A DNA stretch of 37,311 bases from Thermodesulfovibrio sp. (GTDB lineage: Bacteria > Nitrospirota > Thermodesulfovibrionia > Thermodesulfovibrionales > UBA6898). This document shows positions 8,171-17,402 of this stretch, in pieces (positions within the stretch are counted from its first letter, which is position 1; every line of letters starts with the position of its first letter). Below the pieces are notes generated by a model. It was given only the letters and a program-made list of their open reading frames with translations. It ran no database searches and was not told the origin of the DNA. The stretch covers positions 1 through 37,311 of the forward strand of contig PNOC01000036.1 of the NCBI GenBank assembly GCA_013824615.1, given 5' to 3'. Both the position numbers and the translations under genes were made by a program.

Positions 8171-11034
8171 ATCAGAATCTGAATCCGGCTGCGGTGCGGC
8201 CTTTCCCCCGGACCCTGTACTCCCTCGTTGCTGCGGTCGCACTGGCACTATCAGCCATAATCGGCTATACCACATACCTCGGCATCAGTACCCAGAAGGT
8301 GCTGATGCCTCTTCTCAATGCAGTCCACACGATCAGGACTGAGGCCACCATGGCCCATCTCTGGTCTGAAGAGGTCCTGGAAAAAGATCCGGACGCCAGC
8401 ATTGAAGAAGTATGGGGCCACTATGACCGCGCTGCCTCGTCGGTCGCGTTTCTGATCAACAGGACCGCAAATCGCAATACCCTCGGAATTCCGATCAATG
8501 ACCCGGAGCTGATCAGAACACTAAAGCTCCTGCAAGCGCAGCTTACAGCTGCCCGGGAGATTACCATAAAACGTTTTGAATTACGGGGCAGTGCAGGAAT
8601 CGGAACTGAGATTGATCATGCCTATGACAAGGCATATCGGGAGCTGATCAGGACCTCGGTCGGCGCAGAGACCCGCCTGGACCGTTTTATTGAAAAATAT
8701 ATGCGGACATTCTATACCATCCAGATCTTTCTGGTCCTTATAAGCCTGTTGCTCTTCCTCATCTCAGGGGTGGCCATCTTCCGGTTCGACCGCCGCCGCA
8801 TGCGGGATGCCGGAACGATCGGCGACCAGAACCGTCAGCTCATTGCAGCAAATCAGCAACTCTATGCAACGGAACAGCAACTGAGAGCCTCAAATCAGCA
8901 ACTGGTCGCCGGAGAACAACAGCTCCGGGCCAGCAATCAGCAGCTTATTGCAGGGGAGCAGCAACTGCGGGCTACCAACCAGCAACTGATGGCAAGTGAA
9001 CAGGCTTTAAGCGCAAGTGAAGCCCGTTACCGGAGTCTCTTTGCGGATATGGCTGAGGGGGTTGCACTTCACCATCTGATTTACGATGCAGAGGGAAGAC
9101 CTGCCGACTATGTGATCATCGATGTAAACCTTCAGTATGAAAAAATACTCGGCATCAACCGTGACACCGTTATCGGGAAAACAGCCACCGAAATATATGG
9201 CACCACCGAGGCCCCCTATCTTGCTGACTTCACCCGGGTAGCCGAAACCGGTGTCCCTTACCGGTTCGAGACCTATTTTCCCCCGATGAAGAAGCATTTT
9301 TCGATTTCGGTTTCTCCCATCGAAAAAGGACACTTTGCCACAATATTTACTGACATTACCAACCAGAAAAAGGCTGCCGACCTGATCATGCTGAATCAGG
9401 AGCGGCTGGCTGCACTCTGGGAAATATCGCAGTACAAGGCCGCCTCTGAAATGGAGCTGCTGGATTTTGCCCTTGAAAAAGCGATCCGGCTCACCAACAG
9501 CAAAATCGGCTACATCTACCATTACAACGAGGAACGCAGAGAATTTGTTCTTAACACCTGGTCCAAAGGGGTGATGAAAGAGTGCCAGATCCTTGAAAAA
9601 AAGACCATATATTCCCTTGACAAGACCGGTATCTGGGGCGAGGCGGTCCGTCAGGGGAAGCCGATTATACTGAATGATTACCAGTCGCCTCACCCGCTCA
9701 AGAAAGGCTGCCCTGAAGGACATGCACCGCTCTCCCGCTATATGACTATCCCGGTGAAAATCAATGACCGGATCGTTGCCGTCGTGGGCGTTGCAAACAG
9801 TGATAATGACTACGACGATGCAGATGTAACCCAATTGTCCCTGCTTATGCACTCTGTCTGGCAGATCCTTGCGAGGATGACGGCCGAAGATGAGCGCCAG
9901 TACATGGAGACCCAGATGCAGAAACTTGAAAGTCTCGGGGTCCTGGCCGGAGGCATCGCCCATGACTTCAACAACCTGCTCACCGCCATCATGGCAAATG
10001 TAAACCTGGCCTCGCTCCAGATGAAACCGGGCGACCGGCTTACTGAAAGGATGACCGAGGCGGAGAAAGCCTGTCTGCGAGCGCAGGACCTGACGCAGCA
10101 GTTGCTCACCTTTGCACGGGGAGGGGCACCAATCAAGAAAATTACACCTCTCGTCAATATCATAACTGAGGCAGCACAGTTCGCCCTACGCGGCACCAAT
10201 GTAAAGTCTGAACTCATCCTGTGCAGTGATCTTGCGGCGGTTGAAGCTGACCCGGGACAGATAAGTCAGGTAATCAATAACCTTATGCTCAACGCTGCAC
10301 AGGCAATGCCCGAGGGTGGCCTTATCACCGTCAGCGCAGAAAACACCCGGGTGGTACCGGAGAACCTGCTGCCTCTTTCTGAGGGTGACTATGTAAAAAT
10401 CAGCATTCAGGACCGCGGAATCGGTATGCCGAAGGAGCTGCTCCGGAAGATATTCGATCCCTATTTCACGACCAAGCAGAAGGGAAGCGGCCTGGGTCTG
10501 GCAGTCACATATTCAATCATAAACCGCCATAACGGGCATATCACAGTTGACTCAGCGCCGGGGGCCGGCGCCTGTTTTCAGCTGTTTCTTCCGGCGGCAG
10601 CAGGTCAGCAGGCTTTACAGGAACATAGTGCAGAACCCCTCATCCGTGGCAAGGGCAGAGTACTCGTGATGGACGATGAGGAGATGGTATGCAATATCGC
10701 CAGGGAGATCCTCAGCGAGATCGGATATGAGATATCCATTGCCTGTGACGGACAGGAGGCCCTGGAGCTTTATGGTACTGCACAGACGAGTGGTATAAAA
10801 TTTGACCTGGTGATTATGGACCTGACGATACCCGGCGGCATAGGCGGCAGGGAAGCGGTCAAAAAACTGCTGGCCTTAGACCCTGAAGCCAGGGTGATAG
10901 TCTCGAGCGGGTATTCGAACGACCCGATCATGTCCGACTATCAGGACTACGGGTTCAGGGGCGTCATAACAAAGCCCTACCGGGTTGCGGACCTTGCTGC
11001 CGCCGTACACAGGGCTTTGCACCGCAACCCCTGA
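8155..11034 (+). CDS. Hybrid histidine kinase with PAS, GAF and receiver domains
   Basis: 959-residue membrane sensor. Transmembrane helices at ~22-44 and ~187-208 bracket a ~140-residue periplasmic domain. Next comes a long coiled coil (~223-290) made of a 14-residue repeat, a PAS domain (~290-400), a GAF domain (~412-582), HisKA with phospho-acceptor His603 in GGIAHDFNNLL, a HATPase domain with KGSGLGLA, and a REC domain (~834-955) with Asp889 in MDLTIPGG. It overlaps cheD by 16 bases and must be cotranslated with it. The kinase-receiver half closely parallels that of the kinase at 794-3328. No dedicated response regulator follows. Confidence 0.92.
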   Translation: MAEYLDQNLNPAAVRPFPRTLYSLVAAVALALSAIIGYTTYLGISTQKVLMPLLNAVHTIRTEATMAHLWSEEVLEKDPDASIEEVWGHYDRAASSVAFLINRTANRNTLGIPINDPELIRTLKLLQAQLTAAREITIKRFELRGSAGIGTEIDHAYDKAYRELIRTSVGAETRLDRFIEKYMRTFYTIQIFLVLISLLLFLISGVAIFRFDRRRMRDAGTIGDQNRQLIAANQQLYATEQQLRASNQQLVAGEQQLRASNQQLIAGEQQLRATNQQLMASEQALSASEARYRSLFADMAEGVALHHLIYDAEGRPADYVIIDVNLQYEKILGINRDTVIGKTATEIYGTTEAPYLADFTRVAETGVPYRFETYFPPMKKHFSISVSPIEKGHFATIFTDITNQKKAADLIMLNQERLAALWEISQYKAASEMELLDFALEKAIRLTNSKIGYIYHYNEERREFVLNTWSKGVMKECQILEKKTIYSLDKTGIWGEAVRQGKPIILNDYQSPHPLKKGCPEGHAPLSRYMTIPVKINDRIVAVVGVANSDNDYDDADVTQLSLLMHSVWQILARMTAEDERQYMETQMQKLESLGVLAGGIAHDFNNLLTAIMANVNLASLQMKPGDRLTERMTEAEKACLRAQDLTQQLLTFARGGAPIKKITPLVNIITEAAQFALRGTNVKSELILCSDLAAVEADPGQISQVINNLMLNAAQAMPEGGLITVSAENTRVVPENLLPLSEGDYVKISIQDRGIGMPKELLRKIFDPYFTTKQKGSGLGLAVTYSIINRHNGHITVDSAPGAGACFQLFLPAAAGQQALQEHSAEPLIRGKGRVLVMDDEEMVCNIAREILSEIGYEISIACDGQEALELYGTAQTSGIKFDLVIMDLTIPGGIGGREAVKKLLALDPEARVIVSSGYSNDPIMSDYQDYGFRGVITKPYRVADLAAAVHRALHRNP
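8835..9011 (+). repeat. Coding tandem repeat, ~42 bp (14 residues) per unit
   Basis: The linker of the hybrid kinase repeats a unit of the form NQQLxAxEQQLRAS about four to five times, with the DNA also repeating (many CAGCAACTG and AATCAGCA blocks). The hydrophobic Leu every seven residues fits a two-heptad coiled coil that transmits signal from membrane to PAS domain. Repeat number is likely to vary between strains. Confidence 0.8.
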
Positions 11035-11040
11035 GCGCAC

Positions 11041-12366
11041 CTACTTCTTCTGAAAAACCAGATTGTCCCCTTCCTTGACCGTAAAGGGCTTCATTTTGCC
11101 TTCCAGCTCCACAGTATATTCCCCCGGCGGCAACGGAATGGTCTGCATCGTGTGACTGACCGTCTCGATCAGATCACCGCGCAGCGTCCTAATCCTGTGT
11201 CCCTGAGCGCTGGCACCTTTGACAGTTACCAGTCCCGGATTCAGCGTTATCTTCGCACCCGGCATGGCAGCCACCGGCCATGAAGCATTACCAAAATAAA
11301 TCTCATATTCTCCGGGAATCAGAACAACGCTCTCCCTGGCCTGACTGATCGTGTCTACCTCTTCACCGGTCTCGTTGTCCACAACCTTGTGACCACGAAC
11401 ACTGGCCCGCTCCACCTTCACAACCGCAGGCTTCAGAACTGTTCTGGCCCCGGGGGGCACCTCCACACTCTTCCAGAACATCTTGCCGACGCCAACATTA
11501 TAGATGCCAGCCGGTAGCTTCAGGCCAGACTGGGTCTGGCTGAGCACCCCCATTTTCTCCCCTGTCTCGGCATTGATCACCGCATGTCCCGGAAGGTCGG
11601 CGCCCTCCATGCTCAGCATGCCGTCCCCGATCTTTCTGACGATCATGCCGCGCGAGGTCGAGGCAGCCAGCATCAGGGCCTTTGCCAGTTGCGCTGCATC
11701 ATCGGCCAGCAAATATTTTCCTCCCGTCACCTTGGCTATGCATTCCAATTGCTGGCGCGCGAGGGAATCTGCATTAAACCCGATGGTATGAATAACCAGC
11801 CTGCCTTTTTCTCTCGCCAGACTCTGGGCCAGCACACAGGGATCACCCTTGCAGGTCTCTCTGCCGTCGCTCACCAGGACAATGATCATGTCTCCCCTGA
11901 AATCCGCGGGAAAGTCCTTCACCGCTTCGGTGAGGGTAGCGGTGATTGGCGCATGCCCCAGGGCCTTAAGTCCACCCATCTGCAGCATAATTTTTTCCCG
12001 CTGGTTCTGCAGAGAACCAAACCCGACCAGTAGTCTTGTATCAGCACAATCATGCCTGTCCCTGGAGGACTGCTGACCATAGGCCCTCAGCGCAATCACG
12101 GAACCGGGGTCAGCAGACCGGACGAACTCTTCAACCGCCCTCTTCGACAGATTGAGCCTGGTTTCCCCGCTCCGGAGTTTGCTGTTCATACTGCCCGAGG
12201 CATCAAGGATAATTTCGGTCAGCCGGTCTTCCCGGGCAAGGCATTCATCCGCCGGATACGCCGAGAAACAGAACAGAACAACACAGAACAGGAGATGCAT
12301 AACGGGAAATACGGGCGCTGCAGGTTCTGTTGAATCATCAGGCCGCGAAATTTTTTCCTTAACCAC
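11041..12366 (-). CDS. Exported VWA-domain protein with three C-terminal repeats
   Basis: Secreted or periplasmic protein with a signal-like hydrophobic stretch (HLLFCVVLFCFSAYPA), then a von Willebrand A domain of about 190 residues with the metal-binding motif DASGSM and the later VSDGRET segment. The C-terminal half carries three related ~75-residue beta-rich units, each with a GHxVxxxETGE-like or GHRIRTLRGD core followed by P(A/G)xYxV/I. The frame is open up to 12429 and several starts are possible. I prefer the GTG at 12366 because AAGGAG stands exactly six bases upstream; an ATG at 12396 also has an AAGGGA site. VWA proteins usually mediate metal-dependent protein binding; the partner is unknown. 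It converges on the preceding kinase with a 6-base gap. Confidence 0.82.
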   Translation of the reverse strand: MVKEKISRPDDSTEPAAPVFPVMHLLFCVVLFCFSAYPADECLAREDRLTEIILDASGSMNSKLRSGETRLNLSKRAVEEFVRSADPGSVIALRAYGQQSSRDRHDCADTRLLVGFGSLQNQREKIMLQMGGLKALGHAPITATLTEAVKDFPADFRGDMIIVLVSDGRETCKGDPCVLAQSLAREKGRLVIHTIGFNADSLARQQLECIAKVTGGKYLLADDAAQLAKALMLAASTSRGMIVRKIGDGMLSMEGADLPGHAVINAETGEKMGVLSQTQSGLKLPAGIYNVGVGKMFWKSVEVPPGARTVLKPAVVKVERASVRGHKVVDNETGEEVDTISQARESVVLIPGEYEIYFGNASWPVAAMPGAKITLNPGLVTVKGASAQGHRIRTLRGDLIETVSHTMQTIPLPPGEYTVELEGKMKPFTVKEGDNLVFQKK

Positions 12367-12503
12367 GTAATACTCCTTCATACGTAATGTCTGCATATAC
12401 ATACTTCCCTTCGTCCTACCCTTCGTCAATCTGCCGTCATGAATAAAACACGAAAGATACTATCTCTCTATTTATAACACGGACTCGTCATCATGTAAAC
12501 CGC

Positions 12504-12533
12504 TTGACAGATAATACTAAAATTTCTTACGCT
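12504..12533 (+). promoter_or_regulatory. Possible sigma70 promoter for the secreted protease
   Basis: A perfect TTGACA at 12504-12509 is followed after 18 bases by TACGCT, a weak -10. It lies in the 280-base divergent gap between the VWA gene and the protease gene, leaving a leader of about 110 bases. Confidence 0.3.
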
Positions 12534-12648
12534 AATCTAATTTCATGAGGACTAACCTGTGAGTTTTTAGTTTCCAGACAGTAATGACTGCCATAAAACA
12601 CCCTTTAAACACCATATATCGCAAAATGTATCGCAAAAGGAGACGGGC

Positions 12649-14835
12649 ATGAAGCGGATTCTTTCACTATTGACAGCACTCTGTATCCTGAGTATCTTCC
12701 TGGTTGGAGCTCTAATGGTCAACACTACAGAGGCTGCAACATTGAAACAGGGGGGCAAACTATCCTCGCGGCTCAGCACCCTGGAGGGATCAGCATCTCT
12801 CCGCAGTTCCAGCCCCGTGACACAGGCAAAAAGCATCAGCCTTCCTGCCTCCGGCCCGGGAAGCCTGATGCGCGGAAAAAAAGGCCACCTCCTTGTTTCC
12901 GTCCGTATGACCGATGTTTCCGCAGCAGAGCAACAGGCGCTGACCGGCGCAGGGGTTGAGATTACGCATGTATCCGAACGCTATATGACGATCACAGGAT
13001 ATCTGGATCCAGCCAATGCATTGCAGGTTGCAGGCCTTCCTTCTGTTATCAGTATCAGCGAGGTCCTGGCACCTGCACGTAACCGGAGATACTCGACTCT
13101 CCTTTCCCGGGCATATTCCTTTATAACACCGCTCTCAACCTGCCCATCCGGCACCGCAGTATCCGAGGGATACAACCAGCTACGAGTTAACTTGACCGGG
13201 TTAATCGGCAGCGGTGTTCAGGTGGGTGTTCTGTCCGACTCTTATGATCTCGACACCACAGCAGCCACGAATGCTACCGGGGACGCACTGTCCGGAGATC
13301 TGCCGGGAACCGGGAATACCTGTGGCCATACTACTGCAGTAAACGTACTGGAAGACTACCTTGGCCCTGCCTCGGATATAATCGACGAGGGACGGGGTAT
13401 GCTTCAGATCGTGCATGATATGGCACCGGCTGCGACTTTATCTTTTGCGAGCGCTTTTAACGGGCTTACCTCTTTTGCCGATAATATCAGGGACCTGCGC
13501 AACACTGCCGGGGCTGATATTATTGTTGACGACGTTTACTGGTATGAAGAACCTTTTTTTCAGGAAGGCCCGGTAAATGTGGCGATCAGTGATGTGGTGG
13601 CCAGTGGCGCGGCCTATTTCACCTCAGCCGGAAACGCCAACTACACGCTGGCCGGCAAACACATCGCTTCCTACGAAGCCCCGAGTTACCGTCCGGTAGC
13701 CTGTCCTGAAGTTTCATATACGTATACTGTTCTTGATTGCCATAACTTCCAGCCTGTATCAGGGACAAGCAATTCGAGCTGGTTCACCCTGGCAAATAAT
13801 GGTGTACTAGAGGTCAATTTTCAATGGGCTGAGCCTTGGTATGGCGTAACCTCTGACCTGGACGTATATCTCGTCAACAGCAGCAATGAAATAGTTGCCT
13901 CTGCTACAGGTGACAATGCTGCTTCTCAGCAGCCATTTGAATATCTGTCCTATACAAACAACACCGGCAGCGCCCAGCAGGTCAGGATGATTATCGCCAG
14001 ATACTCTGGTGCTGCGCCGCGCATAAAATACGTACTGCCTCAAAGCACAAACTTAATAACCGCTGTCCAGTTCGACACGTCCTCAGGCGGCGATATATAC
14101 GGTCCCACCCTGACCGGCCACAGTGCGACGCATGACGGCCTGAGTGTGGCTGCAGTGCCCTACAGCAACTCAAATATTCCGGAGAGCTACACCTCCCGAG
14201 GCCTTGCAACACATTATTTCGGGCCTGTTTCCGGGACAACAGCTGCGGCAGCCATATCACCGGATGTCCTCAATCAGCCCGACTTCGCCGCCACAGACGG
14301 AGGATGCACCACCTTTTTTGGCTCCGTATCCGCCGGGTGTCACCGTTTCTATGGAACCTCAGCCGCCGCGCCCCATGCAGCAGGAGTTGCAGCCCTGCTG
14401 AAGCAGAGGGCCAACTTTCTCGGCTACTCTTTTGACCAGGGAATAGCAAAATACCTGCTTCAGACCACACCTCAGACAGTCAGCGGGGGAGACATCTATT
14501 CCGTGGGTCCGGGACTCATAGACGCCAATGCCGCAGCGGCAAGGCTTTCTTCAAATGACCGTTTCCCGGTCGCAAGATATACGTCCGGCGGTTCTTTTGC
14601 CTCGACCTACTCCTCTCTGCAGGCAGGATATGATTCAGCATCAGACGGTCAGCATCTGAGGGTAAGAGATGCATACGTCGGCGGAAATATTGACTTCAAT
14701 TCGAACAAGAATATCACCATTACCGGAGGATACAATGCCAGCTTCAATATCTACAGCGGGATATCAACGCTCCACGGAGTCATGACCATATCCGGAGCAG
14801 GTGCTGTCACGGTTGAATATCTGGAGCTTATTTAG
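12649..14835 (+). CDS. Secreted subtilisin-fold (S8/S53-like) serine peptidase with Glu at the His position
   Basis: 728-residue exported protein with a clear signal peptide (~1-29). The peptidase core shows Asp197 in GVLSDSYD, the oxyanion Asn329 in TSAGNAN, and the nucleophile Ser571 in YGTSAAAPHAAGVAALL. The stretch DEGRGMLQIVHDMAP aligns without gaps with the usual GHGTHVAGIIAGVAP of subtilisins, putting Glu247 where the catalytic His should be; a nearby His256 may or may not compensate. An extra domain of ~200 residues between Asn329 and Ser571 contains a beta-sandwich of the pre-peptidase type (~376-465). After ~650 there is a C-terminal beta-helix-like module ending in TISGAGAVTVEYLEL. 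I recall a sedolisin-like S53 subgroup with such sequences. A degraded cousin of the C-terminal module is at 34719-35009. Confidence 0.85.
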   Translation: MKRILSLLTALCILSIFLVGALMVNTTEAATLKQGGKLSSRLSTLEGSASLRSSSPVTQAKSISLPASGPGSLMRGKKGHLLVSVRMTDVSAAEQQALTGAGVEITHVSERYMTITGYLDPANALQVAGLPSVISISEVLAPARNRRYSTLLSRAYSFITPLSTCPSGTAVSEGYNQLRVNLTGLIGSGVQVGVLSDSYDLDTTAATNATGDALSGDLPGTGNTCGHTTAVNVLEDYLGPASDIIDEGRGMLQIVHDMAPAATLSFASAFNGLTSFADNIRDLRNTAGADIIVDDVYWYEEPFFQEGPVNVAISDVVASGAAYFTSAGNANYTLAGKHIASYEAPSYRPVACPEVSYTYTVLDCHNFQPVSGTSNSSWFTLANNGVLEVNFQWAEPWYGVTSDLDVYLVNSSNEIVASATGDNAASQQPFEYLSYTNNTGSAQQVRMIIARYSGAAPRIKYVLPQSTNLITAVQFDTSSGGDIYGPTLTGHSATHDGLSVAAVPYSNSNIPESYTSRGLATHYFGPVSGTTAAAAISPDVLNQPDFAATDGGCTTFFGSVSAGCHRFYGTSAAAPHAAGVAALLKQRANFLGYSFDQGIAKYLLQTTPQTVSGGDIYSVGPGLIDANAAAARLSSNDRFPVARYTSGGSFASTYSSLQAGYDSASDGQHLRVRDAYVGGNIDFNSNKNITITGGYNASFNIYSGISTLHGVMTISGAGAVTVEYLELI

Positions 14836-14857
14836 TGTCTGTGTATAAAGTAAGAAG

Positions 14858-14958
14858 TCGTCATCCTCGGGCTTGACCCGGGGATCCAGAACTGTTTAAA
14901 AACAATGGATTCTCGCGAAGGCGAGTCTCTGAAGAGACCCGCCTTCGCGAGAATGACA
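14858..14958. repeat. REP/MITE-like palindromic intergenic element
   Basis: About 100 bp with near-matching inverted ends GTCATCCTCG and CGAGAATGAC. The left half holds a small palindrome CCTCGGGC-TTGA-CCCGGGG. The right half (14909-14955) forms a very stable hairpin with a 15 bp outer stem ATTCTCGCGAAGGCG pairing with CGCCTTCGCGAGAAT and an inner GTCTCT/AGAGAC stem. Outside it, TGTATAAA (14842-14849) and TTTATACA (14979-14986) form another inverted pair. Such elements are dispersed in many bacterial genomes; no coding capacity. It may also stop transcription from the protease gene. Confidence 0.7.
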
Positions 14959-15109
14959 GCCAATAACAAAAATGGCAGTTTATACAAAGGCTCTATCTTC
15001 GACATACTGCAGATCAGGGCAGATGCCCCGGGTCATGGTCGGTTGTAGTATAATAAGTACAATAAGCGGGTACAAATAAACATTCTCTATTCGGGGAGCA
15101 TAATAAACC

Positions 15110-15370
15110 ATGTCACATTCATTCACGGTAACAGTCACTGATGAAGGGGTCGCCCTCCTCGATCACACGGCAGCCGCGATAACAAAGAACGGCGGAAAAT
15201 TCGAAGGCGATAAGAACGCCGGATCGTTCAAGGGAAATTCTGTCCTCGGCCCGGTCGGAGGGCAGTACTGCCGCATTTCCGAAACCGAGATCAGGTTTAC
15301 GATTACCGAGAAGCCCTTTCTGGTGCCTTACAGCATCATTGAGGCTGAAATAACGAAATATTTTGTTTAG
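15110..15370 (+). CDS. Small conserved-type hypothetical protein (possibly PHA-system-like)
   Basis: 86-residue cytoplasmic-type protein with no signal peptide or membrane segment. It starts with an alternating beta-strand (HSFTVTVTDEG), then a helix, a GKFEGDKNAGSFKGNS segment, a GPVGGQYCRI strand and a final FLVPYSIIEAEITKYF helix. That order of strand, helix, W/F-x-GD and a C-terminal amphipathic helix weakly resembles the small polyhydroxyalkanoic-acid-system family; the match is by eye only. The ATG has a modest GGGGAGC ribosome site about 11 bases upstream. It stands alone between the repeat element and the kinase operon. Real gene likely; function not known. Confidence 0.65.
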   Translation: MSHSFTVTVTDEGVALLDHTAAAITKNGGKFEGDKNAGSFKGNSVLGPVGGQYCRISETEIRFTITEKPFLVPYSIIEAEITKYFV

Positions 15371-15456
15371 CAGATACTTTTTTCGCTGCGCAGAGAAGAG
15401 GTTGATGCCTTATATGAAAACTGAGAGCTCGCGCACAATCAAACTATAATTTGACT

Positions 15457-15486
15457 TTGACCGCAAGGAGATATTACTGCTAAAAT
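15457..15486 (+). promoter_or_regulatory. Likely sigma70 promoter of the kinase/NtrC pair
   Basis: TTGACC (15457-15462) is followed after 18 bases by TAAAAT (15481-15486), with a TGC just before the -10, i.e. an extended -10 element. An overlapping TTGACT starts at 15451. The predicted start near 15493 leaves a 110-base leader before the TTG start codon of the kinase. Confidence 0.45.
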
Positions 15487-15602
15487 TATGCTAACAGAGT
15501 GTCGAGAGAGGTTTCTTCACGGGTAGAGAGGAGAGTTTCCTGGCTAAAGCCGGCACAAGATCCCTGCAGCCTGGCGGTTACCGCTACATCAGGGAAAAAC
15601 TA

Positions 15603-17402
15603 TTGCATACAGGCAAATACTTTGGTGATTGGTTGCGGCATCTATGGAACGTACTTCCTCCGCAAGATGATCTTCCTCTGCTGAAATATGTCGTCTACCG
15701 GCTCGAAGAATCTGAAGATCTTTCACTGGCAGCAGCTAAGAAAAAGGCCTTGTTCTCTGTCACTGCTGTTTTTATCTCTGTCGCAGTAATATCTCTGGCC
15801 ATACTATTAACCAAGAAATTATTTTTTCCGGACGACATATATTGGATAAATGCTGAACTCCATACCCTTTTCGAGGCCTTTAGTGGTTTGATTTCAATCA
15901 TAATCGGCATGATATTGACCTGGGAATATTCCAGGTCAGGGAAAGTAAATATCCTTTTTCTGGTCTATTCTTTTTTTTCATTTGGCATTCTCAGTTTTTT
16001 TCATGCTTTCTCGAATTATTCTCACAATCTGGTCGTCTGGTTTCATTCATTAAGCGCCCTGCTGAGTTCCTTATTCTTACTTGTTTCAATATTAGTGCAT
16101 CGAACCGATGAAGCCTATCCTGTCCAGTTAATATGGGTAAGAAGATTCTCGGTTTTTTCCGCAACCTTTTTGATCCTTGTCTTGGCAGTTTTGTCCCATG
16201 CATTTTATACATATATTCCCGACGTTCTCTCCGTATCTTTTCAACACCATACCCATGTTTCCATGGCAAAAGGCCAATTCAGCATATATATATATGGCAT
16301 TAATCATATTTCCGCCTTGATTTATTTTATTGCGGGTATCCTGTTTATCAGGGGGTTTTTGAGAACCTATGATATTATTTATCTGATTTTTGGGACCTCG
16401 GCGCTGCTCTTTTTCATCAGTGAGCTTTTTTTCGGTTTGTCGAATTTATGGAATCCCCTGTGGTGGTATTGGCATATCATAAAAGCACTCATATTTGCAG
16501 GTCTTATCTCAGGTCTTGCCTACGGTTTCACGAGGAGCTTCTACCGGCTCAATACGTCCAGGATCCAGATGGCAACTCTGCTCGAGAACATCGGGAAGAA
16601 GAATATAGAAATTGAGAAGGCGTATGTAACCTTAAAAGAGACCCAGAAATACCTTAACGAATCCGAGAAACTTGCCTCTATCGGCAAAATGGCTGCTATG
16701 ATGGCCCACGAAATAAGGAACCCGCTCGGCGCAATCTCAAATTCAGTTGGTGTTCTAAAGAAATATAGTTTGCGTCCGGACGAAACCAGTGAACTCCTTA
16801 CCCTGGTAGAAGATGAGATGGAGAGATTAAATAAATTAACAGAAGATTTTCTGAGTTTTGCCAAACCTTCACGTCTCAGAAGAGATAAAACAGACCTGAA
16901 CACGGTCCTTGACGAAACGCTCTTTTTTTTGAACACTGAAAAGATACAATCCTCCGGTATCACCTTTCAAAAGCTGTTCGCTCCTGATATCCCGCTGCTC
17001 ATGCTGGACAGAAATCATATGAAGCAGGTTTTTATCAACATCCTGATGAATTCCATACAGGCGATGCCTGAGGGCGGAGTGATAGCGATTCAGACAATAT
17101 ACAGAAACAAAGAAGATGAGGTTCAGATTACTTTTGCTGATACGGGGATAGGAATGACCGAGGATGAACTTTCGCTGGTATTTCAACCTTTTTATACGAC
17201 AAAGGATAAGGGCTTGGGGTTGGGGTTCAATATTATTCATAAGATTGTTAAAGAACATGGAGGATACCTTCTTCTGTCGAGCAAAAAAAATGAAGGCACT
17301 GAAATAACGTTGAGCTTTACCGTACCCCCTAAATCTGCCGACCTGGATACGCAAAATGACGTTATTGCACCATCTGGCTATCGTAATGGACGACTAGAAT
17401 GA
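15603..17402 (+). CDS. Membrane histidine kinase, NtrB-type output, MASE3-like sensor
   Basis: 599-residue sensor kinase. Residues ~50-310 contain seven to eight hydrophobic helices. The segments HTLFEAFSGLISIIIGM and ILSFFHAFS resemble the MASE3 integral-membrane sensory domain. A short coiled coil leads to HisKA with phospho-acceptor His369 in MMAHEIRNPLGAISNS, typical of kinases that pair with NtrC regulators. The HATPase domain has NSIQAMPEGG, DTGIGM and KGLGLGF motifs. The TTG start is chosen because AGGGA lies seven bases upstream; the frame stays open upstream to 15495 but has no better start codon. Its TGA overlaps the ATG of the regulator (ATGA), so the two are translationally coupled. 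The signal is unknown. Confidence 0.88.
   Translation: MHTGKYFGDWLRHLWNVLPPQDDLPLLKYVVYRLEESEDLSLAAAKKKALFSVTAVFISVAVISLAILLTKKLFFPDDIYWINAELHTLFEAFSGLISIIIGMILTWEYSRSGKVNILFLVYSFFSFGILSFFHAFSNYSHNLVVWFHSLSALLSSLFLLVSILVHRTDEAYPVQLIWVRRFSVFSATFLILVLAVLSHAFYTYIPDVLSVSFQHHTHVSMAKGQFSIYIYGINHISALIYFIAGILFIRGFLRTYDIIYLIFGTSALLFFISELFFGLSNLWNPLWWYWHIIKALIFAGLISGLAYGFTRSFYRLNTSRIQMATLLENIGKKNIEIEKAYVTLKETQKYLNESEKLASIGKMAAMMAHEIRNPLGAISNSVGVLKKYSLRPDETSELLTLVEDEMERLNKLTEDFLSFAKPSRLRRDKTDLNTVLDETLFFLNTEKIQSSGITFQKLFAPDIPLLMLDRNHMKQVFINILMNSIQAMPEGGVIAIQTIYRNKEDEVQITFADTGIGMTEDELSLVFQPFYTTKDKGLGLGFNIIHKIVKEHGGYLLLSSKKNEGTEITLSFTVPPKSADLDTQNDVIAPSGYRNGRLE

Noticed and set aside
8835-9011. CRISPR-like or mobile repeat
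   Set aside because: The repeats are in frame, code for a heptad coiled coil and have no spacers.
9007-9963. 318-residue frame on the minus strand
   Set aside because: Antisense to the PAS-GAF part of the hybrid kinase, whose domains are unmistakable; the antisense translation matches no family.
15495-15602. Possible cyclic di-GMP or other riboswitch in the kinase leader
   Set aside because: Small dyads are present, but the conserved core of the known classes could not be found.
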